The notes beneath the pieces were generated by a model that worked only from the letters and a program-made list of their open reading frames with translations, was not told the DNA's origin and made no database searches. Source: Rutidosis leptorrhynchoides (Eukaryota > Streptophyta > Magnoliopsida > Asterales > Asteraceae). Taken from it: 64,000 bases of DNA. The position numbers and the translations under genes are program-made. The first letter of the stretch is position 1. Each line of letters starts with the position of its first letter. Location of the stretch: assembly GCF_046630445.1 (NCBI RefSeq), contig NC_092341.1, positions 216,507,501 through 216,571,500 of the forward strand, in the 5' to 3' direction. Below, one piece after another: positions 36,339 to 48,672 of this stretch.

Positions 36339-37619
36339 TTTGTGATGAATATCATTGATGCTACTATAACTATGTTTGTTAATGTATATTTGTGATTCTA
36401 CTTTTTATTGGAGCTAATGAATATTTGTGATGCTCCTTTTGTATGAAGTTTTGATATAGTAATATAACTGTCTTTGTTTATGGTAATTTGCCAATGCAAC
36501 TGTACTTAGGGTTATGATTAGGGTAATGATTGTACTTTGGGTTATGATTGCCACTGAATGTGGTTATAAGGTCAACATTGCTTATCATATTGGTTATTGG
36601 GTCTGATTTGACATGTATACTAACTCATGGGTTTTTTCCTAAATTGGAGTGAGCGTTGAGTTATTATTACTTCACCAAACATAGGTTGGTTTCTGAATTA
36701 GGCATATATATAATAGACTAGGTTTATATGTTTGGTTTTCTTTTGGTTGCCATAGTGTGCAGCAGGTAAATAATCAGGTTATCCAGGTTTTGTTATCCAG
36801 GTTTTGAGTTGTTATTACTTCACCAAACATATCGTTGAGTTGTTATCCAGGTTTTGTTTAAGCTGACCCGATTGGTTCTGCTTCTACTATCAGGTTGTGT
36901 TTGCCTATTGTTACTATATAGTATAACTTTCTTTCATTGCATAATAAGGGTTTATATGTTATAGGTTATATATAGTGTGTTTATATGATGTTAATAAAGT
37001 TTATATGTTGTTAATATAGTGTTGTATGATGTTTAGAATCGTGTTGTGTAATCGCGTCAATCATGGCGTGTTAAAACAGTGAGATGGTTGTGTGTCGTTT
37101 GTTTGTCCAGTTCTGCTCCAGGTCTGCACTACATGTCTACAATCGTGTTGGGTAATCGTGTGAATCATGGTGTGTTATATATTCAAATTTTTGTGCTATA
37201 GATCCAATCAAACATGTGTTATAAACCTGATTCAAACATGTGTGAATGATGTGATATTATTAACGTTCATGTAAACCAGATTTATACAAACTTTCATAAC
37301 AAATGACTTAAGATATAAAGAAAAAGAAATATTGAATTACCTCTGATGATTTTGAAGTCTCCATTATCTTTGAATCATGCGGCGAAGCTAAACAAGCAAA
37401 CAAGAGCAAGCCGGAAAAAAACTAAAAAACGTGTGTTTTTATATTTCTGAAAAGATTTTTTATATTATATATTATTTATAACTTCAATAATAATCTTATT
37501 TATTTAAGGTATATAAAATTTTATAATATTATAATTATATTATATATACTTATCAAAATCCATTCCTAGTTATCAAATTATTTCCTAACTCTTCTGTAAC
37601 TAACTAACTTCCTATTAAT
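36339..37619. other. CACTA interior between gene and subterminal repeats, no gene seen
   Basis: AT-rich sequence with small local duplications, such as GTTATCCAGGTTTTG three times near 36778-36855 and ATCGTGTTG variants near 37030-37150. It probably contains the 3' untranslated region and polyadenylation site of the plus-strand gene. No coding region is supported. Confidence 0.55.
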
Positions 37620-38216
37620 TAGACGTGTATGTTTATTAACCCGTTCAATATGGAACCCTAAATATATAACTCGTTACATTGTTTGTTTAATTAGACGTGA
37701 TCGGTAATTTCGGTAGACTAATATTAACAGAACTTTAAGGGTTAGGTTGATTAAACGGAGATCGTTAACATATATATCCCGTTAACTTATTTAGACGTGT
37801 CACAGTTAAAGGCGTTAGTTAAAAACTAATTAGACGTGTGTTTTGAAACTTATTAGACGTGTTAAGCATTTAGACGTGTTCCCGGCAAATCTAATAAGAC
37901 GTGTTGCCAATTAGACGTGTTCTTGTTTCATTCAGACGTGTTCCTGGTATACATAATTAGACGTGTTGTTAATTAGACGTGTTATTTGGAATATTTGTCA
38001 GACGTGTTGTCAATTAGATGTGTTCCCGGTAAAAGTAATTAGACGTGGTTACCAATTAGAGGTGTTAAACTTATTTAGACGTGTTGAAGATATATAATTA
38101 GACGTGTTGCGAATATTAATTAGATGTGTTCCGTGTTTTTTTGGTAGAAATCTAAATTAGACGTGTTCCGTGTGATAAATTAGACGTGTTATATAGTGAA
38201 CACGTCTAAATGACGG
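37620..38216. repeat. CACTA subterminal repeat array
   Basis: More than twenty copies of TTAGACGTGTT or close variants occur at irregular spacing. Nearly all are in one orientation, with one inverted copy (AACACGTCTAA) near the end at 38200. In En/Spm-type elements such repeats bind the second transposase protein and are needed for excision. Here that role is by analogy. Confidence 0.88.
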
Positions 38217-38244
38217 GCTCTAAATGAGCCGAAATGTAGTAGTG
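38217..38244. repeat. CACTA right terminal inverted repeat
   Basis: Read inwards on the minus strand it begins CACTACTACATTTCGGC. CACTACTAC is the typical terminal motif of this superfamily. The partner end is not in the window. Confidence 0.85.
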
Positions 38245-38279
38245 AATATCTACTATTCTACTATCAACTATAAATCCAC

Positions 38280-39780
38280 AACTGTAATATCTTTACTTCT
38301 CTTAAACATCTACATCAACGTACTATAGCAACTTCTTTTTCCAAAAACCCTAGAAATCCATTTCCTTTCCTCTTCTACATAATCACCTACATCCGCTTCT
38401 TCTCCGTTTTGTAATCTTCAAGACACTATCGCTTTAGGTTTTGGGGGCGATTCCGTTCTTCTAACTTCCTTCTGCACCACAGGGTTGTATCCATTCTATG
38501 CCTTCATTTTTCGACCACCGGCATCTCGCCAGTGGTCTGGATTTTCTTGCTTTATGTCGCAATAAAGTGCAACTGCTCAGATCCTTGTTGTTCCCGCGTC
38601 AATCGGCCTGATTCTTCTATGGTAACTCGAATGGATACCAGGCGGCGATTTCGTGCCCTAGATGCTCGGGATATGGGATTTGTTTGAGTTTTGGGGGTTG
38701 ATTTAGGGTTTGGTTCGTTGGGGTGAAGGGTTTTGCTGCTGGTCCCTCTTGTCGGTTTCATCGTTGCGCCTTGATTCTTCTTAGGTAGTTGTAAGCGGCG
38801 AGTTCCTTTGGAACTCTACAGGTACTTTGGTCGGATTTGGGTTTTTTGGTGGGGTTGGGTGGGTTGGCGGGTTTGCGGTTGTGCGTATTTTTTGTCGAAA
38901 GCTGGCGGATTCCGGTGGCTGGATCGTTGTCTGCGGTTCCCGAGGGCAGGCGATGGCTGCGGGCAACCTTAGGTGGTTACCAGTAGTTGCTTCCAATTTC
39001 TTGATGGTTGCGGGTGGCGGCTATAAGAGGTTGGCCATCATTGCCCGATGACATTGATGGTAGCTTGGTGGCTACAAGTGGGTGTCAATGGGTGAGGGCG
39101 ATGTTTAGTTGCGGATGATGTCGTTGACGCCTGCTGGTGGATGCTGGCGGCTGATGATGGCGCTGGTAGTGGTGGCTGACACTGATGGTCGCTTGCGGTC
39201 ATCGGTTGTTGCTGGTGACTGCGGGTGGCTGTTGGCGCTGATTGCTCTCTGCTTGGGTCCGGGGGTTTGTAAATGTACTTTGAAAACTTGGCGGAAATAA
39301 CTGGTTCCTATATGGTTTGATTATGCATTTGGTACTGCTTTGTTGCGGCTTGTTTGGTTCATTCATTCCATTTTTCCTGTCGTCGGGTTTTTAGTGAGCT
39401 TGACGTTGTTGACTTCGGTAAATAGGCCTCGGGTTAGGTGTTTTTGGGTTGCCCGGTAAATGGTTTGGACTGACGGTTTTTGAGAAGTGTTGATGCGGGG
39501 TTGGATACGGGTCAGGTTTATGTGTTTGTTTTAGGCTTCGGTGGTGGTTTGTTTGTTTGGTATTTCAACTGTAATTCCTTTAGTAGTCGCTATGTATTAA
39601 ATGTAATCGTTCATATTGTTTAGAACGAATAGAGTGTGTGTCTAGGAGTTTTGATCATTTGTGACCAAGTACTTCCACTATAGATCGTTTTGATCTGATT
39701 AATGTTGTTCCACTGGAACATCGGTTCTATTACATATATGCATATTAATAATTTTTGTCAAAAAAAAAAAAAAAAAAAAA
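38280..39780 (+). mobile_element. poly(A)-ended, GC-rich retroposed insertion (LINE-like or retrocopy)
   Basis: About 1.5 kb with much higher GC than its surroundings in the middle (38800-39280). It ends in a run of about 20 A at 39760-39780. AAATCCAC occurs just before 38280 and just after the A-run (39785-39792), a possible target duplication. That pattern fits target-primed retroposition. The 3' part before the A-run looks like an untranslated tail. ORFs such as 38827-39051 and 39109-39300 are Gly/Val-rich by composition and match no family I know. No reverse transcriptase is visible, so it is 5'-truncated, non-autonomous, or not a LINE. Confidence 0.45.
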
Positions 39781-39792
39781 ACCTCAAATCCA

Positions 39793-40226
39793 CGATTCAA
39801 TATCCAAATAAGACCATCCGACCCAAAAACAGTTTGGGTCAAACTCTTTTGGGACACTAGTATTTTGAGTGGGGATTTGGTGACGTGGAAATACTGGCGA
39901 CTAACAAGGCACGTCATCTATCAGATTATCAACTCTTTGGCTGCTCCGTCCGTCAGTCATCAGTTGCTTAATTAATCCGCCATTGTTGATTTTCCTCAAA
40001 ACCTAAATATATAGATAAGATTGCAAGCTTACATCCTCTCTATTCATTCACTAATTCCATTCCATAGTTCCTTATTTCCATTTCCCTAATTTAATTCTAT
40101 GGACTGGAAATTTACCCTTTCATTTCAATTGAATACTTTTACTTTTATTTTATGATTTCAATTGAATACGTCCAGTGATTTCAATTGTAGTGTGTTTGAA
40201 TTTCAATTTGAAATTGCATAATCGTT
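39793..40226 (+). promoter_or_regulatory. promoter and 5' leader of the IREG3-like gene
   Basis: A TATA-like CTAAATATATAGATAAG lies at about 40002-40018, and a pyrimidine-rich start region (CATCCTCTCTATTC) follows at about 40032. An upstream ATG at 40099 opens an 18-codon ORF ending at TGA 40155, before the main start at 40227. If transcription starts near 40032 it would lie in the leader and could reduce translation. Confidence 0.45.
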
Positions 40227-43200
40227 ATGGATATGTTTTTTGCTTCTCCTTCCAGAATACCTTCAATTAAGATGATATCATCTTCTCCAATTTCGTTATC
40301 TCGATATCGTTGCGACTCTTATTCTTCTTCCATTACCACTACATTATTACGTTCTTCTCGTGCTTCTCATCGATTGAATTTCATTCCACGCTTTTCAAAT
40401 TTTAGGTAATTTCAATCACTTTCTTCTATATTTTGTGAATTTAATGAGAGATATACCTCTGGCTCTGCTTGTGTTGTGGTACTCTTTATGTTTGATTAAT
40501 ACGCTTGCTGTTGAATACTGCGGGATTTATTAGGTTATATAATAATAATAATAATTAGCTTTTTTTCATTCAATATGTATATATTTATTTATTTTCCATT
40601 ATTAGTGTATTACTGCAGTGTTTGTGGTAGCTATCTGGTTCTTGTTTATTTTAAAGGCAGATAAATAACAGGAAAAACTCTTTTGAAAATTGATTATCTA
40701 TGTATTTTAGGAGTAAGCACTTAGATATTGATTATAATTTCAGTTGATTTTTTTTTTCTTTATTGAAAAAATGGCTATATAATAAATTTTGTATGGACAA
40801 CATAAACATACAATTAGTCATTGTTTACGTTATAAAATGTTCAACAATATTCTTTGCAATATCATCCACTTCATTAACCTTTTTGCAGGCAGAACAATTT
40901 GTATCCAAGATGCTCTATGATAAATGCTGAAGTCTTTAATGACGTCGTTACAGAAGAAGTTCATCATGATACTTCAACAGATGCCTCAAGTTGTTCAGTT
41001 CCCATTGTTCATCTTAATTCTGAGATCCATGATACTGAATCAACAAACTTGCTGGTGGAAGGAACTTTTGTCGACATGATTTTAACAACATTACCGGTAC
41101 ATCATTGAGCAACTTCTAACTTTCAAGCTATCTCATTTATAATCCTTGTATTTCTATAAATTTCTGTCCATGTTTCTCTTCAGATTCTTTCAGAGGAAGA
41201 GCAGAATGTCATTGCTGCGATGCCTGCTCATCCGTCAGGACTATACGGTCAGTGAATCCCTTGGTACATGCTAAAAGAATCCAGTTATAGCATATATATA
41301 AGAAAAATATCTGCATATATATGTATATGCTTACGCACGTACAGGGGCTTGTTTGAGTGTGTGCAAGATAGGGCATCGAACATAGCCCTAATTTTGAAAA
41401 GGCCCAAAATTCTATAAACATCATTATATATACTTGTTTTGCTGTCGGTCCAAGTAGGGCAAAAAGAACTTACAGCAGTGAAAAAAGTTTATGTTCTTCT
41501 TTCGACATAAATTACTCAAGTTAGAAATCGTCTTGATTGAGAGATCTAAGAAACAATGATAACTTGTTTTGCTATCTATAATGATAACTTTTTAGTAGTA
41601 TTATCTTTTTATATGTAATGAAAAATTTATCGTTTATACGGGCCCATTTTTATGTATAGAAAAGGGACTTATGATTTAATGAGACGGCCCTCCCCACGTA
41701 TGGATGCAGGGGCGAAAATATGTAGGGGCAGGGGGCTGCACCTGCCCCCCAGTGGATTTGTAATTTTTAGTGCAACAATTTTGGATTTTTGATTTCCTAC
41801 AGTGGATATTCTTTTTTTCCAAAAGTCTCCATTTTTTTGCCCCCAAAGCCTCCATAATTTTGCCCAAAAACCTCCATATTTTTGCCCCAAAAAACCTTCA
41901 TATTTTGCCCAAAAACCTCCATATTTTGCCCAGAAAAAGTTACTACACTTTTAAAAAAAAATTCCCCCCGGTGAAAAAAATTCCTGCTTCCGCTACTGTA
42001 TGGATGTATATGTATATTGGTATATATGTTCTGTATTGCATCTGTTCCTAACATAAAAGGTTATGTTTGAATATCAGCGTTATATGCTAGTGTCTTAGCT
42101 GGGAACATGATAGAACAGCTATGGAATTTTGCTTGGCCTGCTGCTATTGCATTGCTTCATCCAAGCGTTCTTCCAGTTGCAGTGATGGGTTTCTGCACCA
42201 AGGTTTCAACGATCAATATGAGCTAAATGTCTTTTAATTAGTTCCTTGTGAACAGACTTTCTTACCTCGTGTTCTTTTATTTTTCTTCTTGAAAAGGTTG
42301 CTGTTATTGCTGGAGGCCCATTAGTTGGCAAACTCATGGATCAATTTCCTCGTGTACCTGCTTATAATTTTTTGACTACTGTCCAGGTATTCTTTGTTGC
42401 CACACATCTAATAGAGTTGTCAAAACGGTGGGTCGGGCCGGTTGGTTAATAGGTCGAAGTAGGTGCTCATCCAAAACAGATAAAGTGCTTGATTTAATCG
42501 ATGTGAAACACTTTATCGTCTAAATATTATTAAATATATGTAATTAGTTGGTGTATTAAATGTTAATACTATTTCTATTTTGTTAAATGAAATGTTGAAA
42601 AAATGTTTTACACTTTTTAAGCACTGTATGATGTCTTTTGACACAAATCTATCTGTTTCAGATAGAATGTAACCTGAATCAACTTATTCTAGTAAATTGT
42701 AAAACTTGCCACCTTTGATATCTAGGTATATCTTGCATGAAATTTTGTTTTAATTTTTATTTTTTTTACCTGTTTTATGTATCAGGCATCTGCTCAACTG
42801 TTATCAGCTGGGATGATAATTCAGGCACATATGGCACACGCCTCGCTCGAAACCTCTGTACTCATGCGTCCATGGTTTATCATATTAGTATTAGCAGGCG
42901 CTGTTGAGAGGCTATCTGGACTGGCTTTAGGGGTTGCTGTCGAACGTGATTGGATTGTCCTGGTATTACCTTACTGCTTACTCTTCTGTTCTTGTCTGTG
43001 TTGTTTTGGTTGTTTTTTTTATGTATGTGGTGTTTGGATGTGCACTTAAAAGTAATAATGCGATACTGAATAATAATAAAAGGGGTGTCAGAAAATACGG
43101 TTTCAATGTGTTTCTCTGTTTGACCCTGCGGTAATAACAAAATCACGTTTATGAATATTTATGGAACATTTAGATTACTATTAAGATTAAGATATTAATA

Positions 43201-46083
43201 TATAAAACAACTTAAATGGAGACTCTGTAAAATACGTAGAGATGGTTTAGAAGTCTCTCAATTTATGTTAAAAATTGAGGTAAATAAGTGATCTTGATAT
43301 TTCCATAGATGATAAGTCCTGTTGCTGACAGTATTAGTGTTGTAAAACTTACAGAGTACTCCTTTTTATTAACTGACAGAGCTGATTTTCCAAAATCCTA
43401 CAGATAAATTGGTCAAAGCCGGTCATTGGGTCGAAATCATATTTAGTTGGTCAAAATTGAAATTAGTCGGTCAAAATCGGTCAAAGCCAATATTGGTAAC
43501 ATTTTAAAATGAATCTGAATTAGAATTATGGATTTTTGAAACAATGAAGATTATGTTTATAAGACAATCATGTTAACATTTATGTTCATGTGTATGGATA
43601 TCTTGTATATCTACACATATAATTTTGAAATTTCTTACGTATTTTTAAATGTATAAAAGTACAATCCGATTACTCCCCGAGATGCCGATTACTCCCTCAA
43701 AAGTCTCGACCGAGTACTCCCCGAGTAGCGATTTTCGCAACCTTGGATAGTACTAAACTGATTGTCTAAAAAAAATGTGTTCACTAAATAATTGTATATT
43801 TAGAAGCAAAATATATGTATACATACATTGGAATTTGAAAACTGATTATCTAAGCTTTTGGTTTCCGGAACCAGACAATCAGTTCCAAAGCACAAATACA
43901 AATCCCATCTTGTTATATGCAAGTCCTATGACAACAGGGGACATTAATTTTCCTATTGTAGAGTTCCATTCAACCATCTTTTTAATGCTACAATATTTTG
44001 TTTCCTCAGTTAGCAGGAACAAACCGGCCAATTGCTCTTGCTCAAGCAAATGCTACTCTGAGTCGTATTGATCTTCTCTGTGAGGTACTTATGATCCTAT
44101 TCTGTACTATGAGTTCCATTGTTTTTCCTATTAACCGTGCACTTCGACACTTTTCATGTGTGTAACTTCTGTACATTATTTTATTAAAATGTTGCACAGC
44201 GTCTATACATGTATCTGTTTGATGCAATACTTGAAGTTTAACTGTGATAAAAGCTTATGAACTTAAACTGATGGATTATAGTACTGCAGATTGCTGGTGC
44301 ATCACTGTTTGGAATCCTTTTATCTAAATACGAAACAGTAACTTGCTTGAAGCTTGCTGCTGCTTTAATGATGTGGGCATTGCCTGTTGTGGTAATGAAC
44401 TATGATTATTTTTGTCTCTTGTTTCATATTACAAATTTCTATAGGAATAACAAGATCTATTCTTGATATATTAGATTGGCCTCACATGGTTAACCAACAA
44501 GCTTTCATTTGGTGTTCTAGACCGTGCAAAATGTTCGCAAACATGTTGCCGAGCTTCCTCCACAGAACCTCTACCACATACTGATAATCTAGGTTAATAT
44601 ATTATAGTACTATTTACTTGTATCTATTACTTCATCTTTTGTGTGTGTTTAACTTACTATTTTTGCTGTGTTGGTGATCAGTAAATGTTAGTATGGCTGC
44701 TATTAAAAACGGATGGGATGAATATTTGCAACAACCTGTTCTTCCGGCTAGCCTAGCCTATGTGCTTCTTTGCTTTAATGTTGTTCTAGCCCCAGGTGGT
44801 CTAATGACCGCTTTCCTCACACAACATGGTATGTTGTTTTACTCTATAATTCTGCATCTTATCTGATAGTTATTTCTCCTAATCTAGTTATTTTTGACGA
44901 CACTAAACAATCAGAAAGTCTTAATTATATATTATTCTTTTAAAACATATTATTCTTTTACAAAGTTTTAAAAAATTATTATACTGCCATGACATTCATA
45001 TGATGACCCATTGCTATTTACATATACGTAGTATACATCAAAATATTTACTCTTTATTAACATTCCAGCATCAAAGATAATCTCTGCATTTTCTTCGTTT
45101 TAAGAAACAAGCTATTAAATACGACAGTAGTTAAATAAATGTACAGAAGAAACATTTTAAATCATGGATATGTATTTTTATCCTTTTCAGGTTTAAGCCC
45201 GTCTCTTATTGGAGGATTTAGTTGCTTATGTGCTTTTATGGGTGTTGGAGCAACATATATGTCTGCACAAATGGTCAAGCGGCTTGGCATATTAAAGGTA
45301 GGCTTTATAGTCCCAGGGTGTTTGTACATATCTAACGACTTCCTAAGATAATATAACTTTAGAAAGATATAAACTTATATCAATATTATAACTGATATAT
45401 CGTTGTAGGCCGGAGCAGCTGGACTCATACTACAAGCTTCACTTCTTACCATGGCTGTTGGCGTATATTGGAGTGGAGCTTTTTCAAAGCAGACTGCCCT
45501 TCTTTTCTTTCTTGGTTTCATTGTAAGTCATCTTTTTCTCAATATCTTATTTATTTATTGATTATAGTAAGTTATAGCTGACATAATAGATGAGTCATAC
45601 GTAATGGTTAACGGATCAAAATTGTGAATCTTGTGTTTTGTCTATTTGGATTTCATAAATGATTACTCCGTACTTTGCAATACATTTAATGTTCACTAGT
45701 CATATATGTTCATCTTAATGTTCATTAACAAGAAACAACCACATTTGTCACAAACAATCTTGTTCAAAATGGCAATAACAAAGCTGACATTCCATATTCA
45801 GGTGTTATCAAGACTGGGAAACATGTCATACGAAGTAGTTGGAGCACAAATTCTACAAACGGGAATCGCACCTTCTAAAGCAAATCTTATTGGGGCAACA
45901 GAAGTTTCGATTGCGAGTCTAGCAGAATCGATAATCTTGGGTGTTGTTATAATTGCAAATGACATTTCACATTTTGGATTTTTGGCAATGCTTTCCCTTT
46001 TATCGGTAGTGGGTGCGGCATGGTTGTTCTGCCGCTGGTTAACCAATCCTACTGATGTACAAAGAAGTCTTTTTTCCTTTTGA
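40227..46083 (+). CDS. IREG3: plastid ferroportin-family transporter (IREG3/FPN3/MAR1-like), 13 exons
   Basis: Exons with GT-AG borders and consistent phase: 40227-40405, 40889-41096, 41184-41247, 42078-42202, 42297-42386, 42786-42962, 44010-44084, 44290-44391, 44475-44592, 44682-44828, 45191-45297, 45409-45522, 45802-46083. The joined length is 1,788 bases, or 595 residues, near the usual length of plant SLC40A3 proteins (about 600). Exon 1 is a Ser/Arg-rich transit peptide. From exon 4 on there are many membrane segments, with [68 protein letters not shown] and [21 protein letters not shown] hydrophilic Cys-rich loop (KCSQTCC) lies in exon 9. Family: the Arabidopsis homologue is an organellar iron exporter also linked to aminoglycoside entry into plastids. 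No breaks are seen. Introns 3 and 6 hold repeats. Confidence 0.92.
41707..41998. mobile_element. hAT-like MITE in intron 3 of IREG3
   Basis: A 292-base element with ends CAGGGGCG and CGCTACTG, flanked by the perfect 8-base target duplication TATGGATG (41699-41706 and 41999-42006). The interior repeats variants of CCTCCATATTTTGCCCAAAA. No transposase is present. Confidence 0.85.
43425..43745. repeat. dispersed repeat in intron 6 of IREG3
   Basis: It shares order and sequence with 48190-48500: GGTCAAA blocks, ATTAGAATTATGGATTTTTGA, ACACATATAATTTT, then CCGATTACTCC and a GCAACCTT end. It is an unclassified element with no clear inverted ends. Confidence 0.65.
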
Positions 46084-46517
46084 CCCAAATTTTTTATTCT
46101 ACTGTAAGTATTTTATCGGGTATACTAATTGTAGTTCAAATTCATGTATCTGTTTAGTTAGGTTTATGGGGTAAAACGTCCTGGTATATGTTAGATTCAC
46201 AGCCTATTTAGTTGTGGGAAATGTGAAGTGCTACAATGGATTTCCTACTTGTAATATTTACCTAGTATTTGTTGAGCACTAGGCCCATAATCGAACCCGA
46301 GGTTCAGTGAATAATTCAAGAATCGTGCAAAGTTCATTTTCGCCAACATGAACATGTTTGCCGTTCAATCATCTATGATTGTCAATATTTATGAAGAGGA
46401 AATGATCAGTAATGTTAATAGGACCGCAAGCTTGGGTGATGGTGGTGTACAGAGGGATCAGGATCATATATGCGTACATGTTCGACAGATTGTGCTTAAA
46501 CTGTATTTAAGTTCACT
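46084..46517 (+). other. 3' flank of IREG3, untranslated region
   Basis: The sequence after the stop is T-rich and probably holds the 3' untranslated region and poly(A) site. A short ORF at 46348-46590 runs into the next MITE and is not supported. Confidence 0.5.
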
Positions 46518-46823
46518 CAGTTCCAGGATTCAAACTCAATGGGGTCCCGATTTTTTTCCTAGTACTAATTATATTTTAATGTTATTTTAATGGTTATTTA
46601 CCTTAAAAATAACTACAAATTTGATATATACATGTGGTCCGACTAGTTGAATTTTGAGGTGTCCTATACACTTTAAAGGAAAAGCTATAAATTCGAAAAA
46701 TATATGGGGTCATGTACTTAAATTTAGTGGTGTCTTTTACATTTTAAAGGGTATTTTCTACACCAAATTTTCAAATTAGTGGTGTCCCGTGACCTCACGG
46801 GTCAAAAGCTACACTCGCCACTG
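46518..46823. mobile_element. hAT-like MITE downstream of IREG3
   Basis: 306 bases with ends CAGTTCC and GCCACTG. The flanks are AGTTCACT (46510-46517) and AGTTTACT (46824-46831), an 8-base target duplication with one change. Confidence 0.65.
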
Positions 46824-46831
46824 AGTTTACT

Positions 46832-48189
46832 ACTCTTACTTCTAACATCACCTAATTTACGTAATTTTAACATTTTATCTAGAGTAGATTACACACACAC
46901 ACGATTTTGAGCGGAAACCCGAACCATATTACATGATTTGAACCTTAAACCATCTCGAGAGGTAGGCGGGTCATACCTGAGTCCTAAATACGGGTCGGTA
47001 AAACCTCCACGGGGTAATCCGGCTTTTAAGAAATAAATTCCATGGATATTTTTAAAGAGAGAGACTCGAATTTGATACCTTCATAAAGTGAGTTTCATTA
47101 GATTATACCATTAAACTTTATCTATTAGTAAGATAGTCCTTGACATTTTACATAATGAGGCGGTAGTTTATCTTCTGACATTGGTTAAATAATCTCGTTA
47201 ATTATTTACACGATGATCTTCTTCCTCAAACAATAACTTGCCCAACAATTAATTTTGCTAAACAAGGTTAAAATTAGTGACAAATTTCGGGCATTATTTA
47301 AAACTCATGAAAATTTGATTTTCTATTTTCATAGCGTCTCAATTTTATTTTTATTTTTACTTTATTTTTTAATTTTTTTTCTACTTATTGGCCGGAGGTC
47401 CACTAAGAAGCAATCTCTCTATCCGTTGAATAGAGAAAGGATGACTATCTCTATTTTTGAGAGTGTTTTTCACTCTGAGTGTAGAAATGACTTGTCTTTA
47501 TTTTCGGATAGAGAATGATTGTTTACATTTCACCTCCTCCATACATTAATTATGTAGTATTGGATTTTGTTGTGTAAATTATATACACTACATATGTATA
47601 TGATAAAGAAAAACAAAAACCAATCCACTGGCTTCCATTTCAACAATCATTTTTGCATTTTGGCTTCATGAACTAACAATTATTTATTTCCATAAAAAAA
47701 CTTATCACCACTAAATCATTTTCAACAAGCAAAGCTTCCATTCCTAACCTAAAAAAACTTATGCTTCCTCTAACCAAATTCACCATCCCTAACACACGAA
47801 TTCCTTTCTACAGTCAACGCCAACTTTCTAGACGGATGAACACACATATCATTCACACCTTCTTTATGTACTTAAATTGTTTTCAAAAGCGATACGTTAC
47901 TGTCAACGTATCAATCTGAAAATAGGTTACGCGAGAATGAAGTTATTTGTGGGGTGTAGACTGTAGAGACAGAGTGCTGTAATGATGGAGGTAGGATCAT
48001 TGAGTGAATCTATTTCTAAAGAGGTTGTGAAATCATAGATTTTAATCGTCGTCGAAGCCACCAAGACAACCATTACGTAAAAATTCCGGATTACTCCCGA
48101 TTACTCATTTTTAAGAACACGGCAATCCGGTTTCCTATAATTTTCGTTCAATTTATCACGTCAACGTTGGTTAATGAGTCAAAATTAGA
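46832..48189. other. intergenic, no gene seen
   Basis: AT-rich with no convincing ORF; the 87-residue ORF at 47255-47518 is of low complexity. A stretch near 47055-47080 reads on the minus strand like a tRNA-derived box B (ATTCGAGTCTC), too weak to call a SINE. Confidence 0.5.
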
Positions 48190-48500
48190 TTTGTTGGTCA
48201 AAGTCGACTTAGTCAGTCAAAATCAAAACTGGTGAACATCTTAATATAAATTTAAACTAGAATTTAGAGTTTTTAACAAAATAACACTTATTCTCATGTT
48301 TCAAGACAATTATAATACAGTAAAGTTTACGTTTATATCGATATTCTTATTCTATATTTACACATAATTTCAAAATTTACTACATCGTATTTAAATATAT
48401 AAAAAGTTCAATCCGATTAATCTATGAGTTACCGATTACTCCTTCTCCAAAGTCCCAAGCAACCTAATACTCTTGAGTAGCTAGTTTTGCAACCTTTATC
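48190..48500. repeat. second copy of the dispersed repeat seen at 43425
   Basis: It matches 43425-43745 in order, including GTCAAAATCAAAACTGGTGA, ACACATAATTTCAAAATTTAC, ATCCGATTAATC and the TTTTGCAACCTTT end. Confidence 0.65.
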
Positions 48501-48672
48501 ATGACCCAAAACTGCAGTTAACATTTAACATGAAAATTAAGAGTAGATGCCACAATGGAAGAATGAAATTGGTGCTCATTCTCATAAAAACAAAAATTCA
48601 GTTTGCAACATCACTACATTAGTTTAATTCATAAAATGGAAAAATAATAACAAGAAGCACATGCCAATATCA

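Larger units (their letters stand above)
14332..38244. mobile_element. CACTA (En/Spm) DNA transposon, right part, carrying nested insertions
   Basis: Two divergent transposase genes (14476-17718 minus, 18091-36338 plus) share one promoter region, the layout known for many plant CACTA elements. The right terminus reads CACTACTACATTTCGG inwards from 38244 and is preceded by an array of subterminal repeats. The likely 3-base target duplication is AAT at 38245, but the left end is not in the window. A search by eye of 1-14331 finds no matching CACTA terminus, so the left part probably lies beyond the Athila/Tat-type insertion. The element also holds the complete Tekay-type copy B. Confidence 0.88.

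Noticed and set aside
37620-38216. CRISPR-like repeat array
   Set aside because: Spacing is irregular, the repeats are short and end at a CACTA terminus, and the genome is a plant nuclear one.
38827-39300. Protein-coding gene in the GC-rich insertion
   Set aside because: The short Gly/Val/Ala-rich ORFs follow base composition, overlap on both strands and show no domain.
44521-44592. A short exon 9 of IREG3 starting at the acceptor just before 44521
   Set aside because: It gives an in-frame TAG and the wrong phase for the next exon. The acceptor at 44474 gives an open frame ([22 protein letters not shown]) and phase 1, which fits exon 10.
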